Source: Bacilli bacterium (lineage in GTDB: Bacteria; Bacillota_I; Bacilli_A; RF39; UBA660). Taken from it: a stretch of 18,514 nucleotides of DNA. The notes under the pieces were generated by a model, which was not told where the DNA came from, did not search any database, and saw only the letters and a list, made by a program, of their open reading frames with translations. A program made the translations under genes and the position numbers. Position 1 is the first letter of the stretch. The number at the start of each line of letters is the position of its first letter. The DNA lies in the NCBI GenBank assembly GCA_016283075.1, contig JAEEMF010000080.1, positions 1 to 18,514 on the forward strand. Direction: 5' to 3'. Below, one piece after another: positions 7,994 through 13,795 of this stretch.

Positions 7994-8731
7994 CTAATTT
8001 TCGGCGATTATTACACCATTTTCATCGAATTCGTATTTACCTTTTTTAGGAGTTTCTTCCTTTACTGAATTATCTTCAGTAATTACTCCGTTTTCATCAA
8101 ATTTATATCCGCTAGTACTAGTAGATGCAACTTTTTCTACTTTCTCTTCTTCAGCAGGTACTGAAGCATAAGAATTATCTTCAATAATAAATCCATTTCT
8201 GTCAAACTCAAATGGAGAAGTAGTATTTACTTTTTCTTCAGTAACAGTACCATCTTCAATAATTACACCATTTTCATCAAATTTGAATTTACTTACATTT
8301 TCTTTTACCTCAGATTGTTTATATTCCATAGCAAATGGATTTGTTTTAACAGGAGTTTCCATAGAAACAACATCTTCACTAACAGTATTATCCATTATAA
8401 TTACACCATTACTATCAAATACAAATCTGTTTGAATTTTCATTTTTAGTTTTTTTAGAAACAGCTTCAATTACATTAGCATTAGCTAAATTACTATTTAA
8501 ATTGTTATATAGATCGCTTTTATATCCTTCAAATACTACTTTTTCAATATCATCATGATTGAAAAGTACTACTGAATCATTAAGCATACCACCTGGATAT
8601 ACAAGTCCTTTGTAATCATATAAATTAAAGTTACCATTGTATTCAAATCCCAAATATCCAGCAATCATAACACTATTAGTATTACCTTTTATATTACAAA
8701 CTGTTCCAATAGGTAAATATTTGTCTTTCAT
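7994..8731 (-). CDS. DUF4176 protein with five C-terminal FDxNGVII repeats
   Basis: Residues 5-72 fit DUF4176, a domain common in Firmicutes T7SS loci: YLPIGTVCNIKG, then MIAGYLG, YDYKGLVYPGG, and LFNHDDIEKVVFEGY. After a short linker come five copies of a 13-residue motif, [FY]-x-F-D-x-N-G-[VF]-I-[IT]-x-[DE]-[ND], at 103-115, 149-161, 174-186, 209-221 and 233-245. They are joined by acidic, Thr/Val/Lys-rich spacers, and the protein ends exactly on the last repeat. It has no signal peptide or membrane segment. The ATG is preceded by AAGGGTGA, and essC follows 16 bases on. I infer a cytoplasmic scaffold or adaptor for the secretion machinery; the repeats are not part of DUF4176 as I know it. 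Confidence 0.9.
   Translation of the reverse strand: MKDKYLPIGTVCNIKGNTNSVMIAGYLGFEYNGNFNLYDYKGLVYPGGMLNDSVVLFNHDDIEKVVFEGYKSDLYNNLNSNLANANVIEAVSKKTKNENSNRFVFDSNGVIIMDNTVSEDVVSMETPVKTNPFAMEYKQSEVKENVSKFKFDENGVIIEDGTVTEEKVNTTSPFEFDRNGFIIEDNSYASVPAEEEKVEKVASTSTSGYKFDENGVITEDNSVKEETPKKGKYEFDENGVIIAEN
7997..8425 (-). repeat. Five coding repeats of F-D-x-N-G-V-I-I
   Basis: The repeats are recognisable at the DNA level as variants of the plus-strand string attacaccattttcatcaaa, and at protein level as FVFDSNGVIIMDN, FKFDENGVIIEDG, FEFDRNGFIIEDN, YKFDENGVITEDN and YEFDENGVIIAEN. Start-to-start spacings are 46, 25, 35 and 24 residues. The core is strictly kept while the spacers vary in length and sequence, which suggests selection on the motif rather than recent slippage. 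Confidence 0.9.
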
Positions 8732-8741
8732 AAAATCACCC

Positions 8742-9050
8742 TTATTCTTTTATTTTATTACCTCTTAAAGACATTAAATCTTTAGGAAGCACTTCCCCTT
8801 TTGAAGTATAACTAGATTCTAATTTGCCAAAAGCAATAGAACTATCTATACACCATTTTTTCAAATCATTTATATTTCTTAAAATCATATTTAAATCATT
8901 TATATTGCTATTAAAATTTACTGTAGATGATGAAGGAATACTAAGACTACTAAGAAGATTAATTGCACCAGCAAGTTCATTACTAGCACCATTTAGTTCT
9001 GGAATGGAAGTATTAACAATACCTTTATTTATAAAAGAAAGTTTAGTCAT
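8742..9050 (-). CDS. Small helical T7SS operon protein, unknown family, 102 aa
   Basis: The ATG at 9050 overlaps the stop of the preceding WXG100 gene in a TAATG junction, with an AAGGA ribosome site upstream, so the two are translationally coupled. The sequence suggests two helices: NELAGAINLLSSL around 24-36 and NINDLNMILRNINDLKKWCIDSSIAFGKLESSY around 49-81. A Ser/Pro-rich stretch (IPSSSTV) separates them. No W-x-G turn is present. Size and helical character fit the small accessory or substrate-partner proteins of T7SS loci, and coupling to a WXG100 gene suggests a complex with it. I cannot assign a named family. Confidence 0.8.
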   Translation of the reverse strand: MTKLSFINKGIVNTSIPELNGASNELAGAINLLSSLSIPSSSTVNFNSNINDLNMILRNINDLKKWCIDSSIAFGKLESSYTSKGEVLPKDLMSLRGNKIKE

Positions 9051-9337
9051 TATTTCTTAATCCTTGCTAAAGTTTCTTTATATTCACTAGCATAATCAGA
9101 TAAGTAGTTAGCATATTCATTTAACGATTGATTAAAGTGAATATAATTACTTTTATCAGTAAGTGCTGAAGCTCTAAAAGTTTCAGCAGAATATCCTTGC
9201 CAGTTACCTTGTTTACTTATTAAATCACTGATAGTATCAAAAGTATCATCAAATATTTCTTTCATTTCAGTAACAAGTATTCTAATATCATTAGCATTAC
9301 TACTTATAACATCTGTATCAATCTCTATTGTATCCAT
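9050..9337 (-). CDS. WXG100 family protein with canonical W-Q-G turn
   Basis: I place the start at ATG 9337 (MDTIEIDTD), preceded by GGAGGTACT. An in-frame ATG at 9352 lies upstream of this ribosome site. The 95-residue product has the WXG100 shape: a helix (11-42), the turn NWQG (WQG at 46-48), and a second helix (SAETFRASA onwards) ending in a charged tail. WXG100 proteins form helical-hairpin dimers and are the hallmark substrates of EssC-driven secretion. I did not find a clean YxxxD/E export motif in its C-terminus, so export may depend on a partner. It is coupled to the next gene by a TAATG overlap and preceded by a 62-base gap holding a strong hairpin. Confidence 0.92.
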   Translation of the reverse strand: MDTIEIDTDVISSNANDIRILVTEMKEIFDDTFDTISDLISKQGNWQGYSAETFRASALTDKSNYIHFNQSLNEYANYLSDYASEYKETLARIKK

Positions 9338-9356
9338 AGTACCTCCATACATTTAA

Positions 9357-9376
9357 TGGGGAAATTTCTTTCCCCA
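9357..9376 (-). other. Intercistronic hairpin with GAAA tetraloop
   Basis: On the minus strand TGGGGAAA pairs with TTTCCCCA over 8 perfect bases, capped by a GAAA (GNRA-type) loop. It lies between the alanine-rich gene and the WXG100 gene. No T-tract follows; the ribosome site GGAGG comes about ten bases later. It is better read as an RNA stability or processing element than as a terminator. Confidence 0.75.
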
Positions 9377-9399
9377 CCATCTAGCTTTAATAACAATAA

Positions 9400-9912
9400 T
9401 TAATTCATATAATTAGTTGTTCTTCTTGCAGCATTAGCAGTAGCTGCAGCAGCTCTACTAGCAGCATTGCTTGTTGCTTTTGCAACACTTGCTGCTCTTT
9501 GAACATTAGCTGATGCTTGACTAGCAGCAGCCTGAGCAGCTGCATTTGCAGCTTGTCTTGCTGATTCCTCAGCAGCTCTTCTAGCAGCTTCTTCAGCAGC
9601 ACGTCTACGTGCTTCTTCTTCTCTTCTAATTCTTTCTTCTTCTGCAGCAATACTAGCTCTTAAAGATGAGATAGTACTTTGTAATGAAGAAACATCATTT
9701 CCAAGATTAGCAGATACTCTAGATATATTACGAATTTGATTATCAGTATATCCATTTTCTGCTGAAACACCATCAATTTGGTAATAACTACCAATTTTAA
9801 CATTTGACAAACAAGTAGAAGTCTTATCTAAAAGACTTCTAACTTCATTTATCTTATTTATAAGAGCATTACACTCATTTATTTGATTGTTATAATTATC
9901 AATTAAAGACAT
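9400..9912 (-). CDS. Coiled T7SS operon protein with long alanine-rich tail, DUF5082-like N-terminus
   Basis: The N-terminal ~35 residues (IDNYNNQINECNALINKINEVRSLL) form an amphipathic coil like those of DUF5082/YwqH proteins in Firmicutes T7SS loci; that assignment is tentative. A second helix (about 62-90) runs into a charged block, EEERIRREEEARRR (91-104). Residues 105-165 are then mostly Ala with scattered Arg, Gln and Ser, predicted as one long helix, ending TTNYMN. The repetitive GCA/GCT codons create an open shadow frame in the same DNA. The ATG at 9912 has no recognisable Shine-Dalgarno, unlike its neighbours; TTATAATATTTAATT precedes it. I infer a filamentous or partner protein of the T7SS; membrane segments are absent. 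Confidence 0.85.
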   Translation of the reverse strand: MSLIDNYNNQINECNALINKINEVRSLLDKTSTCLSNVKIGSYYQIDGVSAENGYTDNQIRNISRVSANLGNDVSSLQSTISSLRASIAAEEERIRREEEARRRAAEEAARRAAEESARQAANAAAQAAASQASANVQRAASVAKATSNAASRAAAATANAARRTTNYMN

Positions 9913-9921
9913 AATTAAATA

Positions 9922-10425
9922 TTATAAGTTTGATGTATTAGAGCTGCTTGCTGAATCATTACCATAGCCATCACTAAAACTTGATCTAAAAGAATAATTA
10001 CTATTATAATTACTATTTCTAATAGTTTGAGCTTGATTTTGAACTGCTTTATCCCAAGCAATTTGAACTTCTCTAAGTTTATCAATAAAAACAAGCAATT
10101 GTTCAGTTAAATCTCCTGCATATTTTTTTACACTATCAATATATCCTTGAACAGCCTCTTCTACACCACTGCCATGAAAAGCTGATTTAGCTGATGCTTT
10201 ATCGTTAATTTGTTCAATTGTTTTTTTAATATTTGAAACATAATCTTCAATTGCAGTAATTGCAGTAGGAATTCTTTCAGCATTCATACCAACAACGCTA
10301 TAACCTTTTCCAGTAACGTTTAATCCTTGAGCACTTCTATCCGAAGAACGAGAATTTGCAACATCGGAAGCTAATTTAAAAGTGCTTCCAGTACTCTTTT
10401 CAACGCTATTTGTCCATGTTGCCAT
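9922..10425 (-). CDS. WXG100-like T7SS protein with F-H-G turn and Ser/Asn-rich tail
   Basis: I choose ATG 10425 (MATWTNSVEK), one base after the upstream stop, with GGGGGATGG before it. The in-frame ATG at 10437 sits inside that ribosome site. The 167-residue protein has a Ser-rich leader (1-45), a helix (about 50-78), the turn AFHGSGVEE (FHG at 83-85) in the WXG position, a second helix (about 92-138), and a low-complexity Asn/Ser/Tyr tail (138-167). The helix-turn-helix plan is that of WXG100-type and DUF5344-like T7SS proteins, longer than the usual ~100 residues. It is probably secreted or a substrate partner, judging by the operon. The exact family is uncertain. Confidence 0.85.
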   Translation of the reverse strand: MATWTNSVEKSTGSTFKLASDVANSRSSDRSAQGLNVTGKGYSVVGMNAERIPTAITAIEDYVSNIKKTIEQINDKASAKSAFHGSGVEEAVQGYIDSVKKYAGDLTEQLLVFIDKLREVQIAWDKAVQNQAQTIRNSNYNSNYSFRSSFSDGYGNDSASSSNTSNL

Positions 10426-10426
10426 A

Positions 10427-10795
10427 TTATTTACCATCCCCCATCATTTTTTGATCTTGTTCAAAATAAAAGCTTCTTAGTTCTTCTAAACGATTTTTCA
10501 AGTCTTCATATTCAGCTTTTAAATCGTTAATAATCAAAGTTCTTGTTTTTGTAAAATCTTCTAAAAATTTTTCTTTTGAATTACCTTGCCAGCAATTATT
10601 TATTGCATTAGTTACGCTTGTAACATCATTTATTTGATTAGCAACTGTTTCAAGGATGTCGATATATAAATCATGTATATAATCGTCCATGCCTTTAGAA
10701 TCAATACCAGTAGTCAATTCATTGATAGATAAATTATGACTACTATATGTACCAGGCGAAGTAACTTTTCTATTAAAATTATCAACAGTATCCAT
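10427..10795 (-). CDS. WXG100-like protein with W-Q-G turn and YxxxD tail motif
   Basis: The best start is ATG 10795 (MDTVDNF), eight bases after AGGAGA. A GTG at 10801 is too close to that site. The 122-residue protein has an N-terminal extension (1-35), a helix (about 37-66), the turn NCWQG (WQG at 69-71) and a second helix (73-112). The C-terminal helix ends in YFEQD (110-114), a match to the YxxxD/E motif that marks exported WXG100 complexes. It is a good candidate for a secreted substrate or the export-signal-bearing partner in a heterodimer. The next gene begins one base after its stop. Confidence 0.9.
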   Translation of the reverse strand: MDTVDNFNRKVTSPGTYSSHNLSINELTTGIDSKGMDDYIHDLYIDILETVANQINDVTSVTNAINNCWQGNSKEKFLEDFTKTRTLIINDLKAEYEDLKNRLEELRSFYFEQDQKMMGDGK

Positions 10796-10814
10796 AAACA
10801 CATTCTCCTATCTT

Positions 10815-11129
10815 TTATAAATTTTTGTTTACTTTAAATAAATCCGAAGCATTAGAATCAATCTTCTTATAGTTTCTTAATAAACGGTTTAAATCTTCAA
10901 CATATGAAAGTAGATTTGCTCTAACTACTTTATAGTTTTGTTTAAAGTCATTATATCTTGCATTATATGTTTGAGCACTTGCTGATTTATAACTAACTTT
11001 ATTCTTTTCCATGATGTTTTCAATTTCAGTAAATCTCTTTTCAAGTCTCTCAATATTTTTAGTAATAGTGTCTATTGCTTTTAATATTTGAGGTTCATTA
11101 ATACCGCTTATGTAATTACTACCAGTCAA
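10815..11129 (-). CDS. First T7SS operon gene: WXG100-like helical hairpin without the WXG motif
   Basis: The start is TTG at 11129, seven bases after AGGAGA; there is no in-frame ATG near the ribosome site. The 104-residue product is almost all helix: 12-44 and 53-90, joined by KVSYKSASAQTY. That segment occupies the WXG position but reads YKS instead of WxG. Length, shape and place at the head of the operon fit an Esx-like protein. The absence of W and G means a strict motif search would miss it. A weak promoter and the terminator of the GNAT gene lie upstream. Assignment to the superfamily is by shape and context, not by clear sequence identity. Confidence 0.8.
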   Translation of the reverse strand: MTGSNYISGINEPQILKAIDTITKNIERLEKRFTEIENIMEKNKVSYKSASAQTYNARYNDFKQNYKVVRANLLSYVEDLNRLLRNYKKIDSNASDLFKVNKNL

Positions 11130-11154
11130 TTTTATCTTCTCCTACTCTAATAAA

Positions 11155-11160
11155 ATTATA
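11155..11160 (-). promoter_or_regulatory. Candidate -10 element of the T7SS operon
   Basis: TATAAT lies 25 bases upstream of the TTG start, in a short AT-rich gap behind a terminator, where the operon promoter must be if transcription starts here. No convincing -35 is present at 16-18 bases and no TGn extension, so the exact position is uncertain. Confidence 0.45.
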
Positions 11161-11194
11161 TAATAATAAGCCTTTAAAAGTTATATTTTTTTAC

Positions 11195-11220
11195 TAAAAA
11201 AGAAGTAGATAACTACTTCT
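11195..11220 (-). terminator. Intrinsic terminator after the GNAT gene
   Basis: An 8-bp perfect stem (AGAAGTAG with CTACTTCT, TTAT loop) is followed by a run of T. The stop TAG of the acetyltransferase gene overlaps the first base pairs of the stem. Confidence 0.88.
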
Positions 11221-11647
11221 AAAAATCTTTATGAAATCTTATTTGTTCTTTCTCATTATTAAATCCTAATTTTCTATAAAATGCATGTGCTTCTTCTCTA
11301 ACAATACCAGAGTTTAATCTTATACCTTTAGCATTAATACTTCTAGCCCACTTTTCTGATTCATTTATTAACGCTCTTCCTATACCGTTATGCTTGTAAT
11401 CATTATCTACTGCTATACCTAGTATATTGATATATAAATCGTCAAATAATAATTTATATTTACTTACATGAATAAATCCTACTACTTTAGAGTTAGCTTC
11501 TGCTACAAATACTTTTTCACTATTATCTAAAGTACTTAGTCTTTCTTTTACAAAATCAGGATCTTTTTCATAACCTAGTGATGTTTTACATATATAAGCT
11601 ATTCTTTCATAATCATTTATATTTGATTCTCTTATAATATATTCCAT
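11219..11647 (-). CDS. GNAT-family N-acetyltransferase
   Basis: This 142-residue protein is a complete GNAT acetyltransferase, using acetyl-CoA to acetylate an amine on a small molecule or protein. Motif A is ILGIAVDNDYKHNGIGRALI (75-94), with the H-N-G-I-G-R-A pyrophosphate-binding loop at 86-92. The C-terminal AHAFYRKLGF (120-129) is the usual motif B, and the N-terminal strand-helix (YIIRESNINDYERIAYI) is typical. GGGGGT precedes the ATG, and the gene follows the methyltransferase-like gene by nine bases, so it is the third cistron of the operon. The substrate cannot be read from the sequence. Confidence 0.93.
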   Translation of the reverse strand: MEYIIRESNINDYERIAYICKTSLGYEKDPDFVKERLSTLDNSEKVFVAEANSKVVGFIHVSKYKLLFDDLYINILGIAVDNDYKHNGIGRALINESEKWARSINAKGIRLNSGIVREEAHAFYRKLGFNNEKEQIRFHKDF

Positions 11648-11656
11648 AATAACCCC

Positions 11657-12322
11657 CTAATAAATAAATGGTATTAATCTATATTTTACTTTCTTTTTAT
11701 AATCTTTATACCCTTTTAATTCTTTTGTAAGTACTTCTTCTTCATTATTAATTCTTTTTATAATAAGGATAGGATATCCTAAAAAGATAATAAATGAATA
11801 AATAGATCCTAGTACAAGTGGTATCATTAAAAACATAATAATAGTAACCATATACATAGGATGTCTTACAATACCATATAATCCTTTATCTACTACTTTT
11901 TGAGATTTTTCTACTTTAATAGTTCTTGCTAAATATTTATTTTCTCTTAGTACTTCAGCATATAAAACGTAAGAAAGTGTAAATACTATAGAAGCTATAA
12001 TTACTACTATATTAGGAAGTATAAACCAGTTAAAACGGTATCCTAGTCCTGCTACTACAAATCCTAATATAAACATAACAGCGCTAAATAGAATAACTTC
12101 TTTTTGAGTATTTTCTTTTTCTTTAGCTTCTAATCTTCTTCTAAGTAAATCAGGATTTACTATCATCATAAATATTCCTGCTATAAACATAGGAATAAAA
12201 AGTAAACTCATAAATAAATGCCCGTTAAAATAGTTTATAGTTCCAGCTGGAATAAATAAAAGTAATCCTACTATAAGTACTCCTAGTAAAAATTTAACTA
12301 CTGCTTCTATAAATAGTTTCAT
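11657..12322 (-). CDS. Isoprenylcysteine carboxyl methyltransferase-like membrane protein
   Basis: A 221-residue integral membrane protein with about five to six membrane segments (roughly 8-28, 36-55, 76-95, 101-121, 156-187). The C-terminus carries the signature of the ICMT/phospholipid methyltransferase family: GLYGIVRHPMY (147-157), NNEEE (192-196), and GYKDYKKKVKYRLIP (204-218), which in this family contact S-adenosylmethionine. Bacterial members methylate uncertain substrates, possibly lipids. The ATG at 12322 overlaps the stop of the Nudix gene in TAATG, so expression is coupled. Family assignment is firm; substrate is not. Confidence 0.9.
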   Translation of the reverse strand: MKLFIEAVVKFLLGVLIVGLLLFIPAGTINYFNGHLFMSLLFIPMFIAGIFMMIVNPDLLRRRLEAKEKENTQKEVILFSAVMFILGFVVAGLGYRFNWFILPNIVVIIASIVFTLSYVLYAEVLRENKYLARTIKVEKSQKVVDKGLYGIVRHPMYMVTIIMFLMIPLVLGSIYSFIIFLGYPILIIKRINNEEEVLTKELKGYKDYKKKVKYRLIPFIY

Positions 12323-12834
12323 TATTCTTCACCTTTATAAATTTTAAATATCTTTAACATTTCATCAGTAATACCTTCAGCATCACTATATTCTTTAGCA
12401 TTTTCTTTTAATACTTCTTCTACTTTATCGAGAGGAACATATCTAAGTTCAAATCCTCCCTCTTTTTCATTATCAGTATAATCTGTATTATCTAGATTTG
12501 GTTTTTCATCTGTTCTTATTTCATAATAATAGATTTGAGTTTTTCTATTTTTACCTTCTTCTGGCCAGTCTTTGTAATAACCGGATATTTTAGCAAAAGG
12601 AGGTCTAAAATTACCTTTTAGTTCAATACCAGTTTCTTCTCTTATTTCCCTTATAATTGTATCGTTAAAAGTTTCTCCTTCTTCTACATGTCCTCCTGGG
12701 AACATATACATATGGCGTAAATATCCAAGTAATATTTCATCTTTAGAATTAATCATAATTAGTTTTACTCTATCGACTATTTCAGTCATATCTTCATCAG
12801 ATAAATTATAATCGTTGTAAATAATCTCTTTCAT
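12322..12834 (-). CDS. Nudix hydrolase
   Basis: The product is 170 residues from ATG 12834 (MKEIIYND), preceded by GTGGTGATAAT. An in-frame ATG at 12879 lies inside the upstream terminator hairpin and is rejected. A full Nudix box, GX5EX7REUXEEXGU, occupies residues 48-70: GGHVEEGE, seven residues, REIREETGI. Such enzymes cleave nucleoside diphosphates linked to another group with Mg2+ bound by the box glutamates. Nothing tells which substrate is used. It is the first gene of an operon with the ICMT-like and GNAT genes, from an extended -10 promoter with a very short leader. Confidence 0.95.
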   Translation of the reverse strand: MKEIIYNDYNLSDEDMTEIVDRVKLIMINSKDEILLGYLRHMYMFPGGHVEEGETFNDTIIREIREETGIELKGNFRPPFAKISGYYKDWPEEGKNRKTQIYYYEIRTDEKPNLDNTDYTDNEKEGGFELRYVPLDKVEEVLKENAKEYSDAEGITDEMLKIFKIYKGEE

Positions 12835-12849
12835 ATTATCACCACTTTC

Positions 12850-12858
12850 ATTATAACA
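12850..12858 (-). promoter_or_regulatory. Extended -10 promoter for the Nudix operon
   Basis: TGTTATAAT (TGnTATAAT) starts on the T-tract of the preceding terminator. Only 15 bases separate its last T from the ATG. No -35 match is seen because that position falls in the hairpin. The start point predicted seven bases downstream would put the GGTGAT ribosome site at the very 5' end of the transcript. Confidence 0.65.
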
Positions 12859-12881
12859 AAAAAGATGGATATAATCCATCT
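12858..12881 (-). terminator. Intrinsic terminator after the DUF2752 gene
   Basis: An 8-bp perfect stem (AGATGGAT with ATCCATCT, three-base loop) is followed by TTTTTT. It begins two bases after the TAA stop. Confidence 0.88.
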
Positions 12882-12883
12882 AA

Positions 12884-13258
12884 TTAAAGTATGTTTCTTA
12901 ATATACCAAATAAAATTGTAATAATAAGAAGTATAATCCAAAAAGCTTTAGGTATTTTAGTTACTAAGTTATCTTTTTTATCTACTATATATGCATAATC
13001 TAAATATATAAAGTAAAAGATAAAAAATGGAAGTAATATAAATACTAATGGATTACATAAAAATGCTTCTTTAAAATCAAATCTAAGTAAAGCAAGGAAT
13101 AAATGAGTTATTCCGCATCCAGGACATTTAAATCCAGTTATTTCATGGAATACACAAGGAATACCTATACCTGTTACTTTAAAGAAAACAAAGTATAGAA
13201 TAAAAAATAAGAGTAATAGTAAGTCTCTTACTATTACTTTACTTATTCTCTTTTTCAT
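12884..13258 (-). CDS. DUF2752 membrane protein
   Basis: A 124-residue membrane protein with the DUF2752 core: GIPCVFHEITGFKCPGCGIT (residues 32-51), in which a CPxCG motif follows an upstream Cys at 35. It then continues with H-L-F-L-A-L and a LCNPLVF segment. Membrane helices lie near 11-28, 69-88 and 104-122. The cysteines may bind metal or form a disulfide, which the family leaves unexplained. The ATG overlaps the stop of the DUF4234 gene as TAATG. The pair is co-transcribed and closed by the terminator at 12858-12881. Confidence 0.9.
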   Translation of the reverse strand: MKKRISKVIVRDLLLLLFFILYFVFFKVTGIGIPCVFHEITGFKCPGCGITHLFLALLRFDFKEAFLCNPLVFILLPFFIFYFIYLDYAYIVDKKDNLVTKIPKAFWIILLIITILFGILRNIL

Positions 13259-13746
13259 TATTCAGCTAATTTGTTAAGATCTGATTGTACTAAGCAGAAT
13301 GATACTATAGCAAGTCCAAATAATGAGAATACTAAGTATAGAACGCTATTATCATCAATTGGAACGCCATATTTATTACCTGCTGCATGTAAACGTTTAC
13401 CAGTTTGATACCACCAGTAGATTGTATAAATTCCGCAAGTTATAATACCAAGTAAAATAACTGTAACAGCACCATTAGATGATTTTTCATCATCACATAC
13501 ACGGTTTATTTCACCTATCATAGATATAAACCATACAAAACCATAAATACCACAAGTTAAGAAAGTTAATAAGATTGCAGTAAGAACTTCTCTTTTTTGA
13601 ATCTTTGGTCTTGATGCTGAACTTGCAGTATATGTTGGTGCAGCTTGTTGTGTTTGAGCCCCGTTAGTTACTACAGCAGTACCACAAAATGGACATACAC
13701 TTGCTCCTTCTGGTAGTTGTTTACCACAGTTTGGACAAAATTTCAT
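13258..13746 (-). CDS. Zinc-ribbon DUF4234 membrane protein
   Basis: The 162-residue protein begins with a zinc ribbon, CPNC (4-7) and CPFC (18-21), likely cytoplasmic. A short linker leads to a DUF4234 domain with membrane helices near 54-76, 92-112 and 135-153. The typical repeated T-C-G-I-Y motifs (64-68 and 103-107) and WWYQTGKRLH are present. The role of these proteins is not established. ATG 13746 follows GGAGGTAGGGAAAT. It heads a two-gene unit with the DUF2752 gene. Its promoter lies inside the end of the upstream coding region. Confidence 0.92.
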   Translation of the reverse strand: MKFCPNCGKQLPEGASVCPFCGTAVVTNGAQTQQAAPTYTASSASRPKIQKREVLTAILLTFLTCGIYGFVWFISMIGEINRVCDDEKSSNGAVTVILLGIITCGIYTIYWWYQTGKRLHAAGNKYGVPIDDNSVLYLVFSLFGLAIVSFCLVQSDLNKLAE

Positions 13747-13766
13747 ATTTCCCTACCTCCATATTA

Positions 13767-13795
13767 ATTATATCAATCGCTAAGTCCATTATCAA
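13767..13795 (-). promoter_or_regulatory. Promoter of the DUF4234-DUF2752 pair, overlapping the upstream stop codon
   Basis: TTGATA (13795-13790) lies exactly 17 bases from TATAAT (13772-13767), and TGA directly before the -10 gives the extended TGnTATAAT. That TGA is also the stop codon of the 611-residue membrane protein gene. No terminator separates the two genes. Confidence 0.75.

Noticed and set aside
7997..8425. The FDxNG repeats as choline/glucan-binding, dockerin or EF-hand repeats
   Set aside because: They resemble the YYFDENG part of cell-wall-binding repeats, but lack the aromatic W/Y and Gly pattern, the full Ca-binding loop and any signal peptide.
8283..8558. Plus-strand open frames opposite the T7SS genes (also 8824-9060, 6050-6271 and 3088-3270)
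   Set aside because: They lie opposite coding regions or a terminator and promoter, show no family resemblance, and have no ribosome sites.
9405..9650. Second minus-strand frame of 81 codons, rich in Leu, Gln and Glu
   Set aside because: It is a frame-shifted reading of the repetitive Ala codons of the 9400-9912 gene and has no ribosome site.
12835..12879. Longer start for the Nudix hydrolase (MDYIHLF)
   Set aside because: The ATG lies inside the terminator stem of the preceding gene and the extra residues precede the -10 element; the ATG at 12834 has a proper ribosome site.
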